From contig NZ_JABFDF010000001.1 of the NCBI RefSeq assembly GCF_013403985.1, forward strand, positions 1,116,001 through 1,180,000: a stretch of DNA of 64,000 nucleotides. The letters are read 5' to 3'. Shown piece after piece: positions 51,855 through 62,457 of the stretch. This stretch comes from Winogradskyella ludwigii (GTDB taxonomy: Bacteria > Bacteroidota > Bacteroidia > Flavobacteriales > Flavobacteriaceae). The notes beneath the pieces were generated by a model, which was not told the origin of the DNA, did not search any database, and worked only from the letters and a program-made list of their open reading frames with translations. The translations under genes were made by a program, and so were the position numbers. Positions within the stretch are counted from its first letter, which is position 1; the number at the start of each line of letters is the position of its first letter.

Positions 51855-52259
51855 TTAATCCTTTATCTCTTGACATAATTCTATCAATACACCATTTGTA
51901 GATTTTGGATGTAAAAAAGCAATTAGTTTATTATCGGCTCCTGGTTTTGGTTTTTTGTGTATCATCGTAAAGCCCTCCTGAGTTAATCGTGCTATTTCCG
52001 CTTCAATATCATCAACCGCAAATGCAATGTGATGAACACCTTCTCCCTTTTTTTCAATGAATTTAGCAATGGGACTTTCCTCATTTGTAGCCTGAAGTAA
52101 TTCAATTTTATTAGGTCCACATTTAAAAAAAGATGTTTTTACTCCTTCGCTTTCTACATCTTCAATTTTATAATGGTCTTTTCCGAATAAAGCTTTAAAA
52201 AGCTGATTAGAATTTTCTAGGTCTTTTACAGCAATACCAATATGTTCAATTTTTTTCAT
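51855..52259 (-). CDS. mce: Methylmalonyl-CoA epimerase
   Basis: 134 residues, one glyoxalase/VOC domain. The metal ligands are the His in IEHIGIAV, the His in GVHHIAFAV (with the following IEAE region) and the Glu in GVLIELCQ. It racemises methylmalonyl-CoA between S and R forms in propionate metabolism, feeding the B12-dependent mutase elsewhere. It is a single gene divergent from rbfA. Confidence 0.92.
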   Translation of the reverse strand: MKKIEHIGIAVKDLENSNQLFKALFGKDHYKIEDVESEGVKTSFFKCGPNKIELLQATNEESPIAKFIEKKGEGVHHIAFAVDDIEAEIARLTQEGFTMIHKKPKPGADNKLIAFLHPKSTNGVLIELCQEIKD

Positions 52260-52363
52260 TCTTGTTAGTGTTTAAGTTTCCAACATACTATCTCGCAATA
52301 GTGACAAAAGGCAACCCACTTAATAATTTACACTCAAAAATAAGATAATCTTTAAATAACCTC

Positions 52364-52371
52364 TACTTTTG
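52364..52371 (+). promoter_or_regulatory. -7 promoter box for rbfA
   Basis: TACTTTTG fits TANNTTTG, 25 bases before the rbfA ATG. Confidence 0.4.
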
Positions 52372-52396
52372 CAAATGATTAGTTATAATAGTCATT

Positions 52397-52795
52397 ATGG
52401 AAGAATTTACACAAAGACAGAAAAAAATAGGAGGTATACTCCAACAAGATTTAGCAAAAGTATTACAAAAAGCAGCCACTGATGGTGGTTTGCGAGGCAT
52501 TATAATTTCAGTTAGTAAGGTAAATGTAACTACAGACATATCTGTAGCTAAAGTTTACCTCAGTATTTTCCCGAACAAAGAAGCTAAACCTTTATTAGAA
52601 GGAATTAAATCTAATAAACCACTTATTAGACATGAATTGGCACAACTGACACGTCACCAATTGAGACGTATGCCACAATTAGAATTTTTTATTGACGATT
52701 CTCTAGAATATATAGATGGTATTGAACGTTCTTTAAAAGGTGAAGACAACCCATTAGACAACCCAGATTTACTTGACAAGCGTAAAAAACACTAA
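52397..52795 (+). CDS. rbfA: Ribosome-binding factor A
   Basis: 132 residues with the KH-like RbfA fold: QRKKIGGILQQDLAKVL, ISVSKVNVTTDISVAKVYLSIFP and HELAQLTRHQLRRMPQLEFFIDDSLEY. It aids late 30S maturation and processing of 16S rRNA 5' end. The next gene begins with GTG directly after its stop, indicating a two-gene operon. Confidence 0.93.
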   Translation: MEEFTQRQKKIGGILQQDLAKVLQKAATDGGLRGIIISVSKVNVTTDISVAKVYLSIFPNKEAKPLLEGIKSNKPLIRHELAQLTRHQLRRMPQLEFFIDDSLEYIDGIERSLKGEDNPLDNPDLLDKRKKH

Positions 52796-53998
52796 GTGAA
52801 TTTTCCTTTATATATAGCAAAACGATACCTGTTTTCTAAAAGCAGCAATAATGCTATAAATATAATGACATTAATTGCTTCTGGTGGAGTTATTATCGCT
52901 GCAGCTGCGCTCTTTATTGTCTTATCTGTTTTTGCAGGACTAAAGGATTACAGTCTTAATTTTTCTACTTTTGTAGATCCAGATTTAAAAATAACACCTT
53001 TAAAAGGGAAGTCTTTTCAATGGTCTGAAAATGATAATGCTACACTATTAAAAATTGAAGGTATTGCGTCACATTCTAAAATAATTGAAGAACGCATTAT
53101 TATTAAATCTGAAAACAAGAATCTTTTAGCCACTTTAAAAGGTGTCGATCATAATTTTTTGAAGGTTACCAATATTGATTCTATGGTAACTAATGGAAAT
53201 TGGATTACTCCTGAAAGTAATGAGGTTGTCTCAGGTTGGGGAATTTCTAACAATCTATCTTTCGGTGTTTTTAATTATCTTAAACCGTTATCACTTTATG
53301 TTCCTAAAGCAGGAAAAGGTCAAGCAAGCTCTGTTCAAGGCTATTACAATTCTGTTTATGTCAAAAATGTAGGTTTATTTGAGATAAATGAAAAAATGAA
53401 CAACAATTATATTTTTTCAGATATTAACCTTGCTAAACAGTTATTAAGTTATAAAGACAATCAATTAAGTGCTATTGAACTGAAGCTGAAACCAGATACG
53501 AATGAAGATGCTATTAGATCTGAAATCGAAACGGCCTTTGGAAACAAATTCAAAATAAGAAACAGGGCAGAATTAAACGATGCGCTCTTTAAAATGTTAA
53601 ACACCGAAAATCTAGCTATTTACCTTATTTTCACGCTTGTTATTATTATTGCGCTATTTAATGTTATTGGAGCTATTATCATGATGATTTTAGACAAAAA
53701 GAAATCCTTAAATACACTCTTTAATTTAGGAACAGAAACTAAAACAATTAAATCTATCTTCTTTTTTCAAGGCAGTTTAATGACCATTGTAAGTGGAATA
53801 GTTGGTGTTTCTATTGGTTTAGCTATCGTATTTTTACAACAAACGTTTTCATTAATAATGCTCACACCAGATTTGGCTTATCCTGTTAGGATTGAGTTTT
53901 TTAATGTCGTTGTTGTATTAATTACAATTTTTACTCTAGGAATTGTAGCCTCAAAAATTGCATCTCAGCGCATTACTCGTGGATTAATACAGAGTTGA
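52796..53998 (+). CDS. ABC transporter permease, LolC/E-like (FtsX family)
   Basis: 400 residues, with a GTG start immediately after rbfA. The N-terminal FPLYIAKRYLFSKSSNNAINIMTLIASGGVIIAAAALFIVLSVFAGL matches LolC/E; three further helices (about 268-400) form the FtsX/MacB permease domain. In Proteobacteria LolCDE releases lipoproteins from the inner membrane; here the ATPase is not adjacent. It is co-transcribed with rbfA, as in other Bacteroidota. Confidence 0.88.
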   Translation: MNFPLYIAKRYLFSKSSNNAINIMTLIASGGVIIAAAALFIVLSVFAGLKDYSLNFSTFVDPDLKITPLKGKSFQWSENDNATLLKIEGIASHSKIIEERIIIKSENKNLLATLKGVDHNFLKVTNIDSMVTNGNWITPESNEVVSGWGISNNLSFGVFNYLKPLSLYVPKAGKGQASSVQGYYNSVYVKNVGLFEINEKMNNNYIFSDINLAKQLLSYKDNQLSAIELKLKPDTNEDAIRSEIETAFGNKFKIRNRAELNDALFKMLNTENLAIYLIFTLVIIIALFNVIGAIIMMILDKKKSLNTLFNLGTETKTIKSIFFFQGSLMTIVSGIVGVSIGLAIVFLQQTFSLIMLTPDLAYPVRIEFFNVVVVLITIFTLGIVASKIASQRITRGLIQS

Positions 53999-54023
53999 AT
54001 TTAATACTAAATATCCACTATAA

Positions 54024-55019
54024 TTATTCAGTAAACTGATAGCCTGAAAACTTATCTAAAACCTCATCAAAAGCGGCAAATACATCTTTAGAGTCGTCAC
54101 TAGTTACCATTTTCATTCTATATTCTTTAAAATGAGGAATACCTTTAAAATAGTTCGTATAGTGTCTTCTTGTTTCAAAAACACCCAAAGTTTCACCTTT
54201 CCAGTCAATTGCCATTTGTAAGTGTCTTCTCGCTGCGTCTACGCGCTCGGCTAAAGAAATTGGTGCTAGATGCTCTCCGGTCTCAAAAAAGTGTTTTACT
54301 TGTTTAAAAAACCATGGATTTCCTATAGTTGCTCTACCAATCATAGCTCCATCTAAACCGTAACTATCTCGCATTTCCATAGCTTTTTCAGGAGTAGTAA
54401 TATCTCCATTTCCAAACACAGGAATATGCATTCTAGGATTATTTTTCACCTCTGCAATAGGTTTCCAGTCGGCATCACCTTTATACATTTGCGCTCTGGT
54501 TCTACCATGAATTGAAATGGCTTTACAACCAACATCTTGTAGGCGTTCTGCAACTTCAACAATTTTTATGGAATCGTGATCCCAACCTAGTCTGGTTTTC
54601 ACAGTTACTGGTAAATTAGTACGCTTTACCATTTCGGCAGTAAGTTGTTCCATTAAACAGATATCTTTTAATATACCTGCTCCTGCTCCTTTAGACACGA
54701 CCTTTTTAACAGGGCAACCAAAATTAATATCTATAATATCTGGATTCGACTTTTCTACGATATCAATGGTCTGCAACATGCTTTCCATATTAGCACCAAA
54801 AATCTGAATACCAACTGGTCGTTCTTTTTCGTAAATATCTAACTTCATAACGCTTTTTGCTGCGTTACGAATTAAACCTTCACTAGAAACAAACTCAGTA
54901 TATACTACATCTGCGCCTTGCTCTTTACAAAGTGCTCTAAATGGTGGATCACTAACATCTTCCATAGGTGCTAAAAGCAGAGGAAAGTCAGGTAATTCTA
55001 TGTCGCCTATTTTAACCAA
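54024..55019 (-). CDS. dusB: tRNA-dihydrouridine synthase
   Basis: 331 residues, a TIM-barrel FMN enzyme. The start LLLAPMEDVSDPPFRALCKEQGADVVYTEF, the DINFGCPVKKVVSKGAGAG active-site Cys loop, ISIHGRTRAQMYKGDADW and MIGRATIGNPWFF are Dus signatures of the DusB type. It reduces uridines in the tRNA D-loop with NADPH. It is a single gene with its own -7 box. Confidence 0.93.
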   Translation of the reverse strand: MVKIGDIELPDFPLLLAPMEDVSDPPFRALCKEQGADVVYTEFVSSEGLIRNAAKSVMKLDIYEKERPVGIQIFGANMESMLQTIDIVEKSNPDIIDINFGCPVKKVVSKGAGAGILKDICLMEQLTAEMVKRTNLPVTVKTRLGWDHDSIKIVEVAERLQDVGCKAISIHGRTRAQMYKGDADWKPIAEVKNNPRMHIPVFGNGDITTPEKAMEMRDSYGLDGAMIGRATIGNPWFFKQVKHFFETGEHLAPISLAERVDAARRHLQMAIDWKGETLGVFETRRHYTNYFKGIPHFKEYRMKMVTSDDSKDVFAAFDEVLDKFSGYQFTE

Positions 55020-55036
55020 GTGTATATATTTTGATG

Positions 55037-55044
55037 CAAAACTA
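55037..55044 (-). promoter_or_regulatory. -7 promoter box for dusB
   Basis: TAGTTTTG on the minus strand fits TANNTTTG, 17 bases before the dusB start. Confidence 0.4.
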
Positions 55045-55065
55045 AGTTATTTTAAAAATATGAAA

Positions 55066-55452
55066 CTAATTGTCTTGGTATTTCATTGCCCAAAGTCCAT
55101 AAAAACCTAAAAACAACTCAGCAAACGTTCCAAATTGGTAACCAAAAGTTGGTACACCATCTACAAACCAACTTAATACTCTCCCTGACCCTAAACCTAG
55201 CATAAAAATAATATTGGTAACCAGTGCAAGTTTTAAATAATTTACTTTAAAAACACCTAGAATCCATAAGGTTGAAAAGCCTAAATACAAACCCATTATG
55301 GCTTTAAAGAAATTGTGCTCGTCAATAGTATTGAGGTGAATATCGAACTCAGAACTTGGATTAAAACCGTAAACAAAAGCCACAGGAACAACAATCAGAA
55401 CCGAAATGATTAAATGAATTTTGGTGATGATTTGTTGTTTGGTCTTCAACAT
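55066..55452 (-). CDS. DUF4345-like membrane protein
   Basis: 128 residues with four hydrophobic helices (about 10-30, 48-66, 72-90, 102-124) and the GLYLGFSTLWILG, LGSGRVLSWFVDG and ELFLGFYGLWA segments typical of DUF4345. It is an inner-membrane protein of unknown role. It lies 6 bases after the M28 peptidase gene, so co-transcription is likely. Confidence 0.8.
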   Translation of the reverse strand: MLKTKQQIITKIHLIISVLIVVPVAFVYGFNPSSEFDIHLNTIDEHNFFKAIMGLYLGFSTLWILGVFKVNYLKLALVTNIIFMLGLGSGRVLSWFVDGVPTFGYQFGTFAELFLGFYGLWAMKYQDN

Positions 55453-55458
55453 TATGAA

Positions 55459-56703
55459 TTAAAATTTTACCTTAGTGTCAATCACCTCTTCACCTCGTTT
55501 AACAGAAATAGCAGCTTCATCTCCATTATCAAAAACAGATAAAGCTCGCATATAACTCATCATGTCTGAAATAGTACTATCACCGAGTTTTAAAACTACA
55601 TCTCCTTTTTGTAAACCTGCATTAAACGCTGGTGTATCTTCTCTTGTACCATCTATTCGCATGCCTTTTCCGTCGTATAAATAATCTGGAACAACGCCTA
55701 AACCTACTTTAAAACGTGGTGTTTCTTCGCTTTCATTTTTGGTTTTTCTAAAGGCTAGTTCTCCATTATCATCTAAATCATTAATAATATCATAGATGTA
55801 ATCTGAAATAAGATCCATGCCTTCATAATTCAATTTTTCAGAATCATCGCCTGGTTTATGGTAATCTTCATGCTGACCTGTAAAAAAATGCAACACCGGA
55901 ATATCGACTAAATAAAACGAAGTATGATCACTTGGGCCTACTCCACTTTCATTTTCAACAAGTTTGAATTTATCGTTATTAGATTTTAAGGTTTGTTTGA
56001 ACATTGGCGACGTTCCTGTACCATAAACAGCCAAAGTACTATCAACTTTCATTCTTCCAACCATATCCATATTTATCATGTAATTGATAGATGCTGCATC
56101 AATTGTTGGGTTTTTAGAAAAATAATTAGAACCTAATAATCCCATTTCTTCTCCAGAAAATGCCATAAACAAATAGTTGTTTTTGTCTTTTACTTCCGCT
56201 TGATCGTTCTTTACTTTTAAGCGACTTGCTAAATTTAACATTACAGCAACTCCGCTCGCGTTATCATCTGCTCCGTTATGTATGGCTTTGTCTTTACCAC
56301 GATATAAAGATCCTTCGCCTCCAAAACCTAAATGGTCGTAATGCGCACCAATAACAATGGTTGTTTTAGCCTTATTATCTATAAAACCAATGACATTGTG
56401 CCCTGTTATAGTACTATCTGCGTTAGTGGTAAATACAACTTCGCTATGCGGATCTGTTTTAGGTTTAAAAGAAAAGGATTGTAAAAAACCTTCTGTTCCT
56501 TTTGGCTGAACTCCAATTTCTTTAAAACGTTTTATAAGATATTCTGAAGCTAAAACTTCACCTTGTGTTCCTGTTTGGCGACCTTCTAATTTATCATTAG
56601 CTAAAAATGAAACATCTTCCTTAATGTTATTTTCGGCAACTTTTGGTTCGTTTTTACAAGATAAGAACCCTATTAAAAGGAATAAACATAATAATTTTTT
56701 CAT
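55459..56703 (-). CDS. M28 family zinc peptidase lipoprotein with PDZ domain
   Basis: 414 residues: lipobox FLSC (C16), then an aminopeptidase domain with zinc ligands in GAHYDHLGF, HNGADDNASG, FSGEEMGLLGS and MDMVGR (bridging Asp, catalytic Glu and others) and a final HxxxD region DHTSFYLVDIPVLHFFTGQHEDYH. A C-terminal PDZ domain (about 325-414, AFNAGLQKGDVVLKLG) may aid substrate selection. It is cell-envelope located, cleaving N-terminal amino acids from peptides. Confidence 0.9.
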   Translation of the reverse strand: MKKLLCLFLLIGFLSCKNEPKVAENNIKEDVSFLANDKLEGRQTGTQGEVLASEYLIKRFKEIGVQPKGTEGFLQSFSFKPKTDPHSEVVFTTNADSTITGHNVIGFIDNKAKTTIVIGAHYDHLGFGGEGSLYRGKDKAIHNGADDNASGVAVMLNLASRLKVKNDQAEVKDKNNYLFMAFSGEEMGLLGSNYFSKNPTIDAASINYMINMDMVGRMKVDSTLAVYGTGTSPMFKQTLKSNNDKFKLVENESGVGPSDHTSFYLVDIPVLHFFTGQHEDYHKPGDDSEKLNYEGMDLISDYIYDIINDLDDNGELAFRKTKNESEETPRFKVGLGVVPDYLYDGKGMRIDGTREDTPAFNAGLQKGDVVLKLGDSTISDMMSYMRALSVFDNGDEAAISVKRGEEVIDTKVKF

Positions 56704-56853
56704 TTTGAAATATCTATTAAATTAATCACGTGAAATGTAATTTTAGAAAAACGATCTAAATCATTATCAGATGTATTTCGTATACATTTCAACTATAAAT
56801 CTTATTTTTACACAAAATTAGGCATTAAAAGCCACTTATTATAATCCTTTATT

Positions 56854-57969
56854 ATGAACAGAATCACTGTTATTTTAATTCTCTTGGTTACATTTTCGTC
56901 TTGTAAAAATGAAACTGCTAAAGTCTCAGAAGCAATACCAGAAACTACTATAGATTCAACAGAAATTAAAAATCCATTAATCTATCCTGAAGAAATTCAT
57001 TTTAAATCTATAAGACAAGTCACTTTTGGTGGCGATAATGCAGAAGCCTATTGGAGTTTTGATGATAAGCAATTAGTGTTTCAATCTAACAACGCAAAAT
57101 GGAATGTTGGTTGCGATCAAATGTTTTTAATGAATGCTAACCAAACCTTTACAGACAGTATTGCACCACCAATGTTAAGTACAGGAAAAGGAAGAACAAC
57201 TTGCGCTTACTTTTTACCAGACAACAAACATATTATCTATGCCTCTACACATCTTGGAGGTGAGGAATGCCCAGACACTCCACTTAGAAAAAACGGAAAA
57301 TACATTTGGCCTATCTATGATACCTACGATATTTTTGTAGCTGATTTAGAAGGTAACATTGTAAGGCAATTAACCAATGAAGTTGGTTACGATGCAGAGC
57401 CAACGGTATCTCCAAAAGGTGATAAAATTGTATTTACATCTACTAGAAGCGGCGATTTAGAATTGTATACTATGAATATAGATGGTAGCGATGTAAAACA
57501 AATTACACATGAATTGGGTTATGATGGAGGTGCTTTCTTCTCTCCAGATGGTAGTAAATTAATCTTCCGTTCATCACGTCCAAAAACGGAACAAGAAATA
57601 AAAGAATACAAAGATTTATTAGCTGAAGGCTTAGTTGAACCAACTGATATGGAACTTTACATTTGTAATGCTGATGGATCTGAATTAAGACAATTAACAG
57701 ATTTAGGAAATGCTAATTGGAGTCCATTTTTTCATCCTTCTGGAGACAAGGTTTTATTCTCATCTAATTTTGAAGCTGAAAGAGGATTTCCTTTCAATTT
57801 ATATTTAATTGATATTGATGGGAAGAATTTAAAACGTGTTACACATGGTGAAACGTTTGATGCATTCCCTGTGTTTTCTAATGACGGGAAACATTTAGCA
57901 TTTTCTTCTAACCGGAATAATGGTGGAGGACGTGATACAAATCTGTTTATTGCTGAGTGGCAAGATTAA
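56854..57969 (+). CDS. TolB-like beta-propeller lipoprotein
   Basis: 371 residues: lipobox FSSC (C17), then PD40/WD40-like repeats (GGDNAEAYWSFDDKQLVFQS, VGYDAEPTVSPKGDKIVFTS, LGYDGGAFFSPDGSKLIFRS, GNANWSPFFHPSGDKVLFSS, DAFPVFSNDGKHLAFSS), giving a propeller fold. Relatives are TolB or WD40-domain peptidase-like; no peptidase domain is present. It is periplasmic or outer-membrane anchored and divergent from the M28 gene. Confidence 0.85.
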   Translation: MNRITVILILLVTFSSCKNETAKVSEAIPETTIDSTEIKNPLIYPEEIHFKSIRQVTFGGDNAEAYWSFDDKQLVFQSNNAKWNVGCDQMFLMNANQTFTDSIAPPMLSTGKGRTTCAYFLPDNKHIIYASTHLGGEECPDTPLRKNGKYIWPIYDTYDIFVADLEGNIVRQLTNEVGYDAEPTVSPKGDKIVFTSTRSGDLELYTMNIDGSDVKQITHELGYDGGAFFSPDGSKLIFRSSRPKTEQEIKEYKDLLAEGLVEPTDMELYICNADGSELRQLTDLGNANWSPFFHPSGDKVLFSSNFEAERGFPFNLYLIDIDGKNLKRVTHGETFDAFPVFSNDGKHLAFSSNRNNGGGRDTNLFIAEWQD

Positions 57970-57977
57970 CAAATCCG

Positions 57978-60416
57978 TTATTGCATGTCATTTAATCTTT
58001 GACGCTCTTCTTCACTAGTAGTACGCTCGTTGGTACTAAGTTTTGTGTTACCAAATTTGTAGCGAAAACCGAGTTTAATGTAGCGATTGTCTATATCTAC
58101 AAAACTATTACTAGACTGATTTAAGTACTTAAGTGAAGTCTCTTGGTTCTGTAAATTAAATAAATCTTCTACTGTCAGTGAAATCACACCTTTTTTATTG
58201 AGTATTGACTTTGTTATGCTGAGCTCTGAAAATAATCTATCTTCAACATTTGAAAGCTGTTGCAAATTTTTACCAACCCATTGAAACGTTAAATTTACAT
58301 TTAAACTTTGATCTTCCAACATTGTAATATTATTCTGTAAAGCACTGTAATTAGACCACTGATTAAATTTCACAAAACCTTCACCAAAATTAGTTTCTTC
58401 AGTACTATTATAAAAAGAAGTAACGGCATACACATTCCAAGTGCTCGTTATATCATAGTTAAATAGAAAATCAAATCCGTACTCTACTTTCTTATCTAGA
58501 TTTGTGGGTGTAATCTCAACAATGTTTGTTTGGTTATTTTGCCTAAGTAACTCCACAATATCTCCATCATAATTCATATAATAAGCTTCAACTGTAAAAT
58601 GTTCTAAAAAATTAGTTCCAACTACAAAATGATCTCTATACGTTGGTACTAAATTAGGATTACCTAAAACAATGGTGTTTTCATTTAAAAAGAATGAAAA
58701 TGGATTTAAACTTGTATAACTTGGTCTTGTAATGCTACGTTTATAATTTCCGTAAATAATCATGTCTTCTAATACCTGATGCGATAAGCTTGCGTTAGGA
58801 AACCAACCAAAATAATCTTGAGTGTTTGTTTCTCCAAGCGTAACTGATTTACCCTCTATATTAGATTGCTCTGCTCTTAATCCCAAACTTAAATCCCATT
58901 TATTCCAAGATGTGCTATAATTACCATAAGCTGCAAATACGTTTTCATCGTACATAAAAGCATCTGTATTGTCTGTATTTATAACTTCAGAACCACCAAT
59001 AACATCTAATCTTACAATATCGCTATCCGTATTTATATTAGAATATTTTACTCCTAAATCTAAACTAGAAGTTTCATTCGTTGGTAAACTATAATCTATT
59101 TTGCCTGTAATTATGTTAGTCTTCTGATTTGCAATAGTGTTAAATTCTGAATTATCCAGAAAATCATTATTAGCATCAAAATTGTTAGTAAATACATTTT
59201 GATGTCGCTCATAATCGTAAATGGTATAATGCGCATTAAATGTAAGATTCGCATTATTTTCAAAGTCGTGTCTAAAAACTAGATCTGTACCAATATTGTA
59301 CTTGTTATCTCTAGACATATTATCTGATGTATAACTTCCTTTAAAAACCGAATTTTCATCGTTAATATTAGTGTTATTTTTTAATTGATATTTAAAATAT
59401 GGTGTATATAAGCCTGTACTTGTAAGGCTCAACGTATTTTTATCATCTAAATAATAATCGAAACTAAGATTTAGATTGTGCGTTTCTGACCAGGTATTTC
59501 TGTTGGTATTAGATTCCCATATTTCATAAATCTCATAAACATCTTCCTGTAATGGATCTGGATTCTCCAAAAAATTAACCGTATCATCCTGATCTCTATT
59601 AATTTTATTCTTAGTAAAGCTGTAATTAAGATTGAGGTTAATTTTATTGTTTTTAAAGTAATGGCTTGTACTTGTATTATATCTAGGAAAAACACCTTGT
59701 GTATAATTAGTAAGCAAACTACCTCTATAACCTGTAATTAAGTTTTTACTCATTATAATATTTATTACAGAACCAGAATCTGCATCATAACTCGCAGGCG
59801 GATTTGTAATAACTTCAATAGATTTAATACTATGGGCTGGTGCACTTTCTAATAAATTTATAAGCTCGTTAGCCGTTAATTGTACACGACGGTTATTAAT
59901 AAAAACTGTAGCTGGTGCATTTTTAATATTAATACCGTTATCTGAAACAATGACTCCTGGTGTACTTTTTAAAACACCAAGTGTAGAACCTTCCGTTAAA
60001 GCCGTATTTTCTATATTAAATATCAAGCGGTCTGGTTTACGTGTTATTGTTGGTTTTTTAGCAACAACAGTAACCTCGTTTAAATTTTCAGGAATTTCGT
60101 TAAGTTGAATATTTTTTAAATCTAAGTTTCCTGTTAATTTAATTTTTTGCTTAAAATTTTCAAAACCTAAATAACTTATTTTGAGGTAAAATGTGGCTTC
60201 AGATAAATTGATTAAATTAAAAGAACCTGCCTCATCGGTTGAAGTTCCCTTGAGATAATCGCCATCACTTTCGGTTAAGATAACCACGTTAGCAAACTCT
60301 ATAGGATTATTATTAGCGTCAACTACACGACCTGAAACTGAATAGTCTTGTCCATACGCAGAAAGCGAAAGCACAGAGATAAGTGCACAGAAACAAAGTC
60401 TTAGGTTAATAATCAT
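57978..60416 (-). CDS. TonB-dependent receptor-like outer membrane beta-barrel protein
   Basis: 812 residues: signal peptide (about 1-22), carboxypeptidase-like regulatory domain (about 24-105, SGRVVDANNNPIEFANVVIL), a plug (about 120-225, LRSTPGV-type LKSTPGVIVSDNGINIKNAPATVFINNRRV) and an outer membrane barrel of the family-specific type (OMP_b-brl_3). The C-terminus (EEERQRLNDMQ) extends beyond the last barrel strand, unlike classic receptors. No SusD partner is adjacent, so the substrate is unlikely to be a standard polysaccharide. Confidence 0.88.
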   Translation of the reverse strand: MIINLRLCFCALISVLSLSAYGQDYSVSGRVVDANNNPIEFANVVILTESDGDYLKGTSTDEAGSFNLINLSEATFYLKISYLGFENFKQKIKLTGNLDLKNIQLNEIPENLNEVTVVAKKPTITRKPDRLIFNIENTALTEGSTLGVLKSTPGVIVSDNGINIKNAPATVFINNRRVQLTANELINLLESAPAHSIKSIEVITNPPASYDADSGSVINIIMSKNLITGYRGSLLTNYTQGVFPRYNTSTSHYFKNNKINLNLNYSFTKNKINRDQDDTVNFLENPDPLQEDVYEIYEIWESNTNRNTWSETHNLNLSFDYYLDDKNTLSLTSTGLYTPYFKYQLKNNTNINDENSVFKGSYTSDNMSRDNKYNIGTDLVFRHDFENNANLTFNAHYTIYDYERHQNVFTNNFDANNDFLDNSEFNTIANQKTNIITGKIDYSLPTNETSSLDLGVKYSNINTDSDIVRLDVIGGSEVINTDNTDAFMYDENVFAAYGNYSTSWNKWDLSLGLRAEQSNIEGKSVTLGETNTQDYFGWFPNASLSHQVLEDMIIYGNYKRSITRPSYTSLNPFSFFLNENTIVLGNPNLVPTYRDHFVVGTNFLEHFTVEAYYMNYDGDIVELLRQNNQTNIVEITPTNLDKKVEYGFDFLFNYDITSTWNVYAVTSFYNSTEETNFGEGFVKFNQWSNYSALQNNITMLEDQSLNVNLTFQWVGKNLQQLSNVEDRLFSELSITKSILNKKGVISLTVEDLFNLQNQETSLKYLNQSSNSFVDIDNRYIKLGFRYKFGNTKLSTNERTTSEEERQRLNDMQ

Positions 60417-60532
60417 TAAAAAAAGTTAGACTTGCAATATATAAATTGTTTTTCACTTTATGTTGTGGTTTTCCCACAGTAAGAGACATTTTATAAAAAA
60501 ACAATTGATACGTTAAAGCACAAGAAATCGAT

Positions 60533-60540
60533 TATATTTG
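60533..60540 (+). promoter_or_regulatory. -7 promoter box for lepA
   Basis: TATATTTG fits TANNTTTG, 53 bases before the lepA ATG. Confidence 0.45.
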
Positions 60541-60593
60541 CAAATTACATATTTGGACTAGCTTAAACGAGTTCATTGCCTTAGAAAAGAGAC

Positions 60594-62390
60594 ATGAAGA
60601 ACATACGTAACTTTTGCATTATTGCACATATTGACCACGGAAAAAGTACACTAGCAGATCGCTTGCTAGACGTTACAGGTTCTGTAACTGCTCGTGAACA
60701 ACAAGCCCAGCTTTTAGATAGTATGGACTTGGAACGCGAACGTGGTATTACCATAAAATCGCATGCCATACAAATGGATTATGAATATGAAGGCGAAAAA
60801 TATGTTCTTAATTTAATTGATACTCCTGGTCACGTAGATTTCTCTTACGAAGTTTCACGTTCTATTGCAGCCTGTGAAGGTGCTTTATTAATTGTAGATG
60901 CTGCTCAAAGTATTCAGGCACAAACAATTTCTAATTTATACTTAGCATTAGAAAATGATCTTGAAATTATTCCCGTATTAAATAAGGTAGATTTACCTAG
61001 TGCAAATCCAGAAGAAGTTACAGATGATATTGTAGATCTTTTAGGTTGTGATCCAGAAGAGGTAATTCACGCCAGTGGAAAAACAGGTTTTGGTGTAGAA
61101 AATATTCTTAAAGCTATTATTGAACGAGTTCCTGCACCAAAAGGGAATGTAAATGAGCCTCTTCAAGCTTTAATTTTTGACTCTGTTTATAATACGTTTA
61201 GAGGTATTGAAACTTATTTTAGAGTTTTTAATGGTGAAATTAAAAAAGGACAAAAAATTAAATTTGTTGCCACAGGAAAAGAATATTTTGCTGATGAAGT
61301 TGGAACTTTAAAATTAACACAAGTAGCCAAGCAAAGTGTAAAAGCAGGCGATGTTGGTTATTTAATAACAGGAATTAAAACAGCAAAAGAAGTAAAAGTT
61401 GGTGATACTATCACTGATTTTGCTAACCCAACAACAAACATTATTGAAGGTTTTGAAGATGTAAAACCAATGGTTTTTGCTGGTATTTACCCTGTAGATA
61501 CAGAAGATTACGAAGAGTTGAGAAACTCAATGGAAAAACTACAATTAAACGATGCTTCTTTGGTATTTGCTCCTGAAAGTTCTGCAGCATTAGGTTTTGG
61601 TTTCCGTTGTGGATTCTTAGGAATGCTTCACATGGAAATTATTCAAGAACGTTTAGAACGCGAGTTTGATATGACGGTTATTACAACCGTGCCTAACGTA
61701 TCTTATCATGCTTACACAAACAAAAACCCAGATGAGGCTTTTGTTGTTAATAACCCAAGTGATTTACCAGAACCAACAACCGTAAACCGTGTTGAAGAAC
61801 CTTTTATAAAAGCAACGATTATTACTAAAGCCGATTTTGTTGGTAACGTAATGAGTCTCTGTATAGAAAAACGCGGTATGATTGTGAATCAAACTTATTT
61901 AACAACAGAACGTGTAGAGTTGATTTTTGAAATGCCATTAGCAGAAATTGTTTTCGATTTTTACGATCGTTTAAAAACAGTATCTAAAGGGTATGCTTCT
62001 TTCGATTACCATCCTTTAGGCATGAAAGCGTCTAAATTAGTACGTTTAGATGTGCTTTTAAATGCACAACCTGTAGATGCCCTTTCGGCATTAATCCATG
62101 CAGATAACGCTCATCATATTGGTAAAAAAATGTGTGAGAAGTTGAAAGAATTAATTCCACGTCAACAATTTGATATTCCTATTCAAGCAGCTATTGGAGC
62201 AAAAATCATTGCCAGAGAAACTGTAAAGGCCTTACGTAAAGATGTAACTGCAAAATGTTATGGTGGTGATATTTCTCGTAAACGTAAGTTACTTGAAAAG
62301 CAGAAAAAAGGAAAGAAACGTATGAGACAAGTTGGTAATGTTGAAATTCCACAACAAGCTTTTATGGCTGTTTTAAAATTAAACGACTAA
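60594..62390 (+). CDS. lepA: Elongation factor 4 (LepA GTPase)
   Basis: 598 residues, full length. G1 [11 protein letters not shown]3 DTPGH and G4 NKVDL mark the GTPase domain; the C-terminal region (about 480-598, with [38 protein letters not shown]) is the diagnostic LepA CTD. It acts on the ribosome, back-translocation or initiation-linked biogenesis. It has an upstream -7 box and a strong terminator downstream. Confidence 0.97.
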   Translation: MKNIRNFCIIAHIDHGKSTLADRLLDVTGSVTAREQQAQLLDSMDLERERGITIKSHAIQMDYEYEGEKYVLNLIDTPGHVDFSYEVSRSIAACEGALLIVDAAQSIQAQTISNLYLALENDLEIIPVLNKVDLPSANPEEVTDDIVDLLGCDPEEVIHASGKTGFGVENILKAIIERVPAPKGNVNEPLQALIFDSVYNTFRGIETYFRVFNGEIKKGQKIKFVATGKEYFADEVGTLKLTQVAKQSVKAGDVGYLITGIKTAKEVKVGDTITDFANPTTNIIEGFEDVKPMVFAGIYPVDTEDYEELRNSMEKLQLNDASLVFAPESSAALGFGFRCGFLGMLHMEIIQERLEREFDMTVITTVPNVSYHAYTNKNPDEAFVVNNPSDLPEPTTVNRVEEPFIKATIITKADFVGNVMSLCIEKRGMIVNQTYLTTERVELIFEMPLAEIVFDFYDRLKTVSKGYASFDYHPLGMKASKLVRLDVLLNAQPVDALSALIHADNAHHIGKKMCEKLKELIPRQQFDIPIQAAIGAKIIARETVKALRKDVTAKCYGGDISRKRKLLEKQKKGKKRMRQVGNVEIPQQAFMAVLKLND

Positions 62391-62427
62391 ACGAATTCCT
62401 GCGAAAGCAAATGTTATTTATATCATC

Positions 62428-62457
62428 AAAAATCCCTTTTTTTAAAGGGATTTTTTT
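62428..62457. terminator. Terminator after lepA
   Basis: AAAAATCCCTTT pairs with AAAGGGATTTTT around a T loop, followed by a T run that overlaps the stop of the convergent response regulator gene. Confidence 0.87.

Noticed and set aside
60436..60593. Gap upstream of lepA checked for a riboswitch or small RNA
   Set aside because: AT-rich, only a -7 box is visible and no stable conserved fold was recognised.
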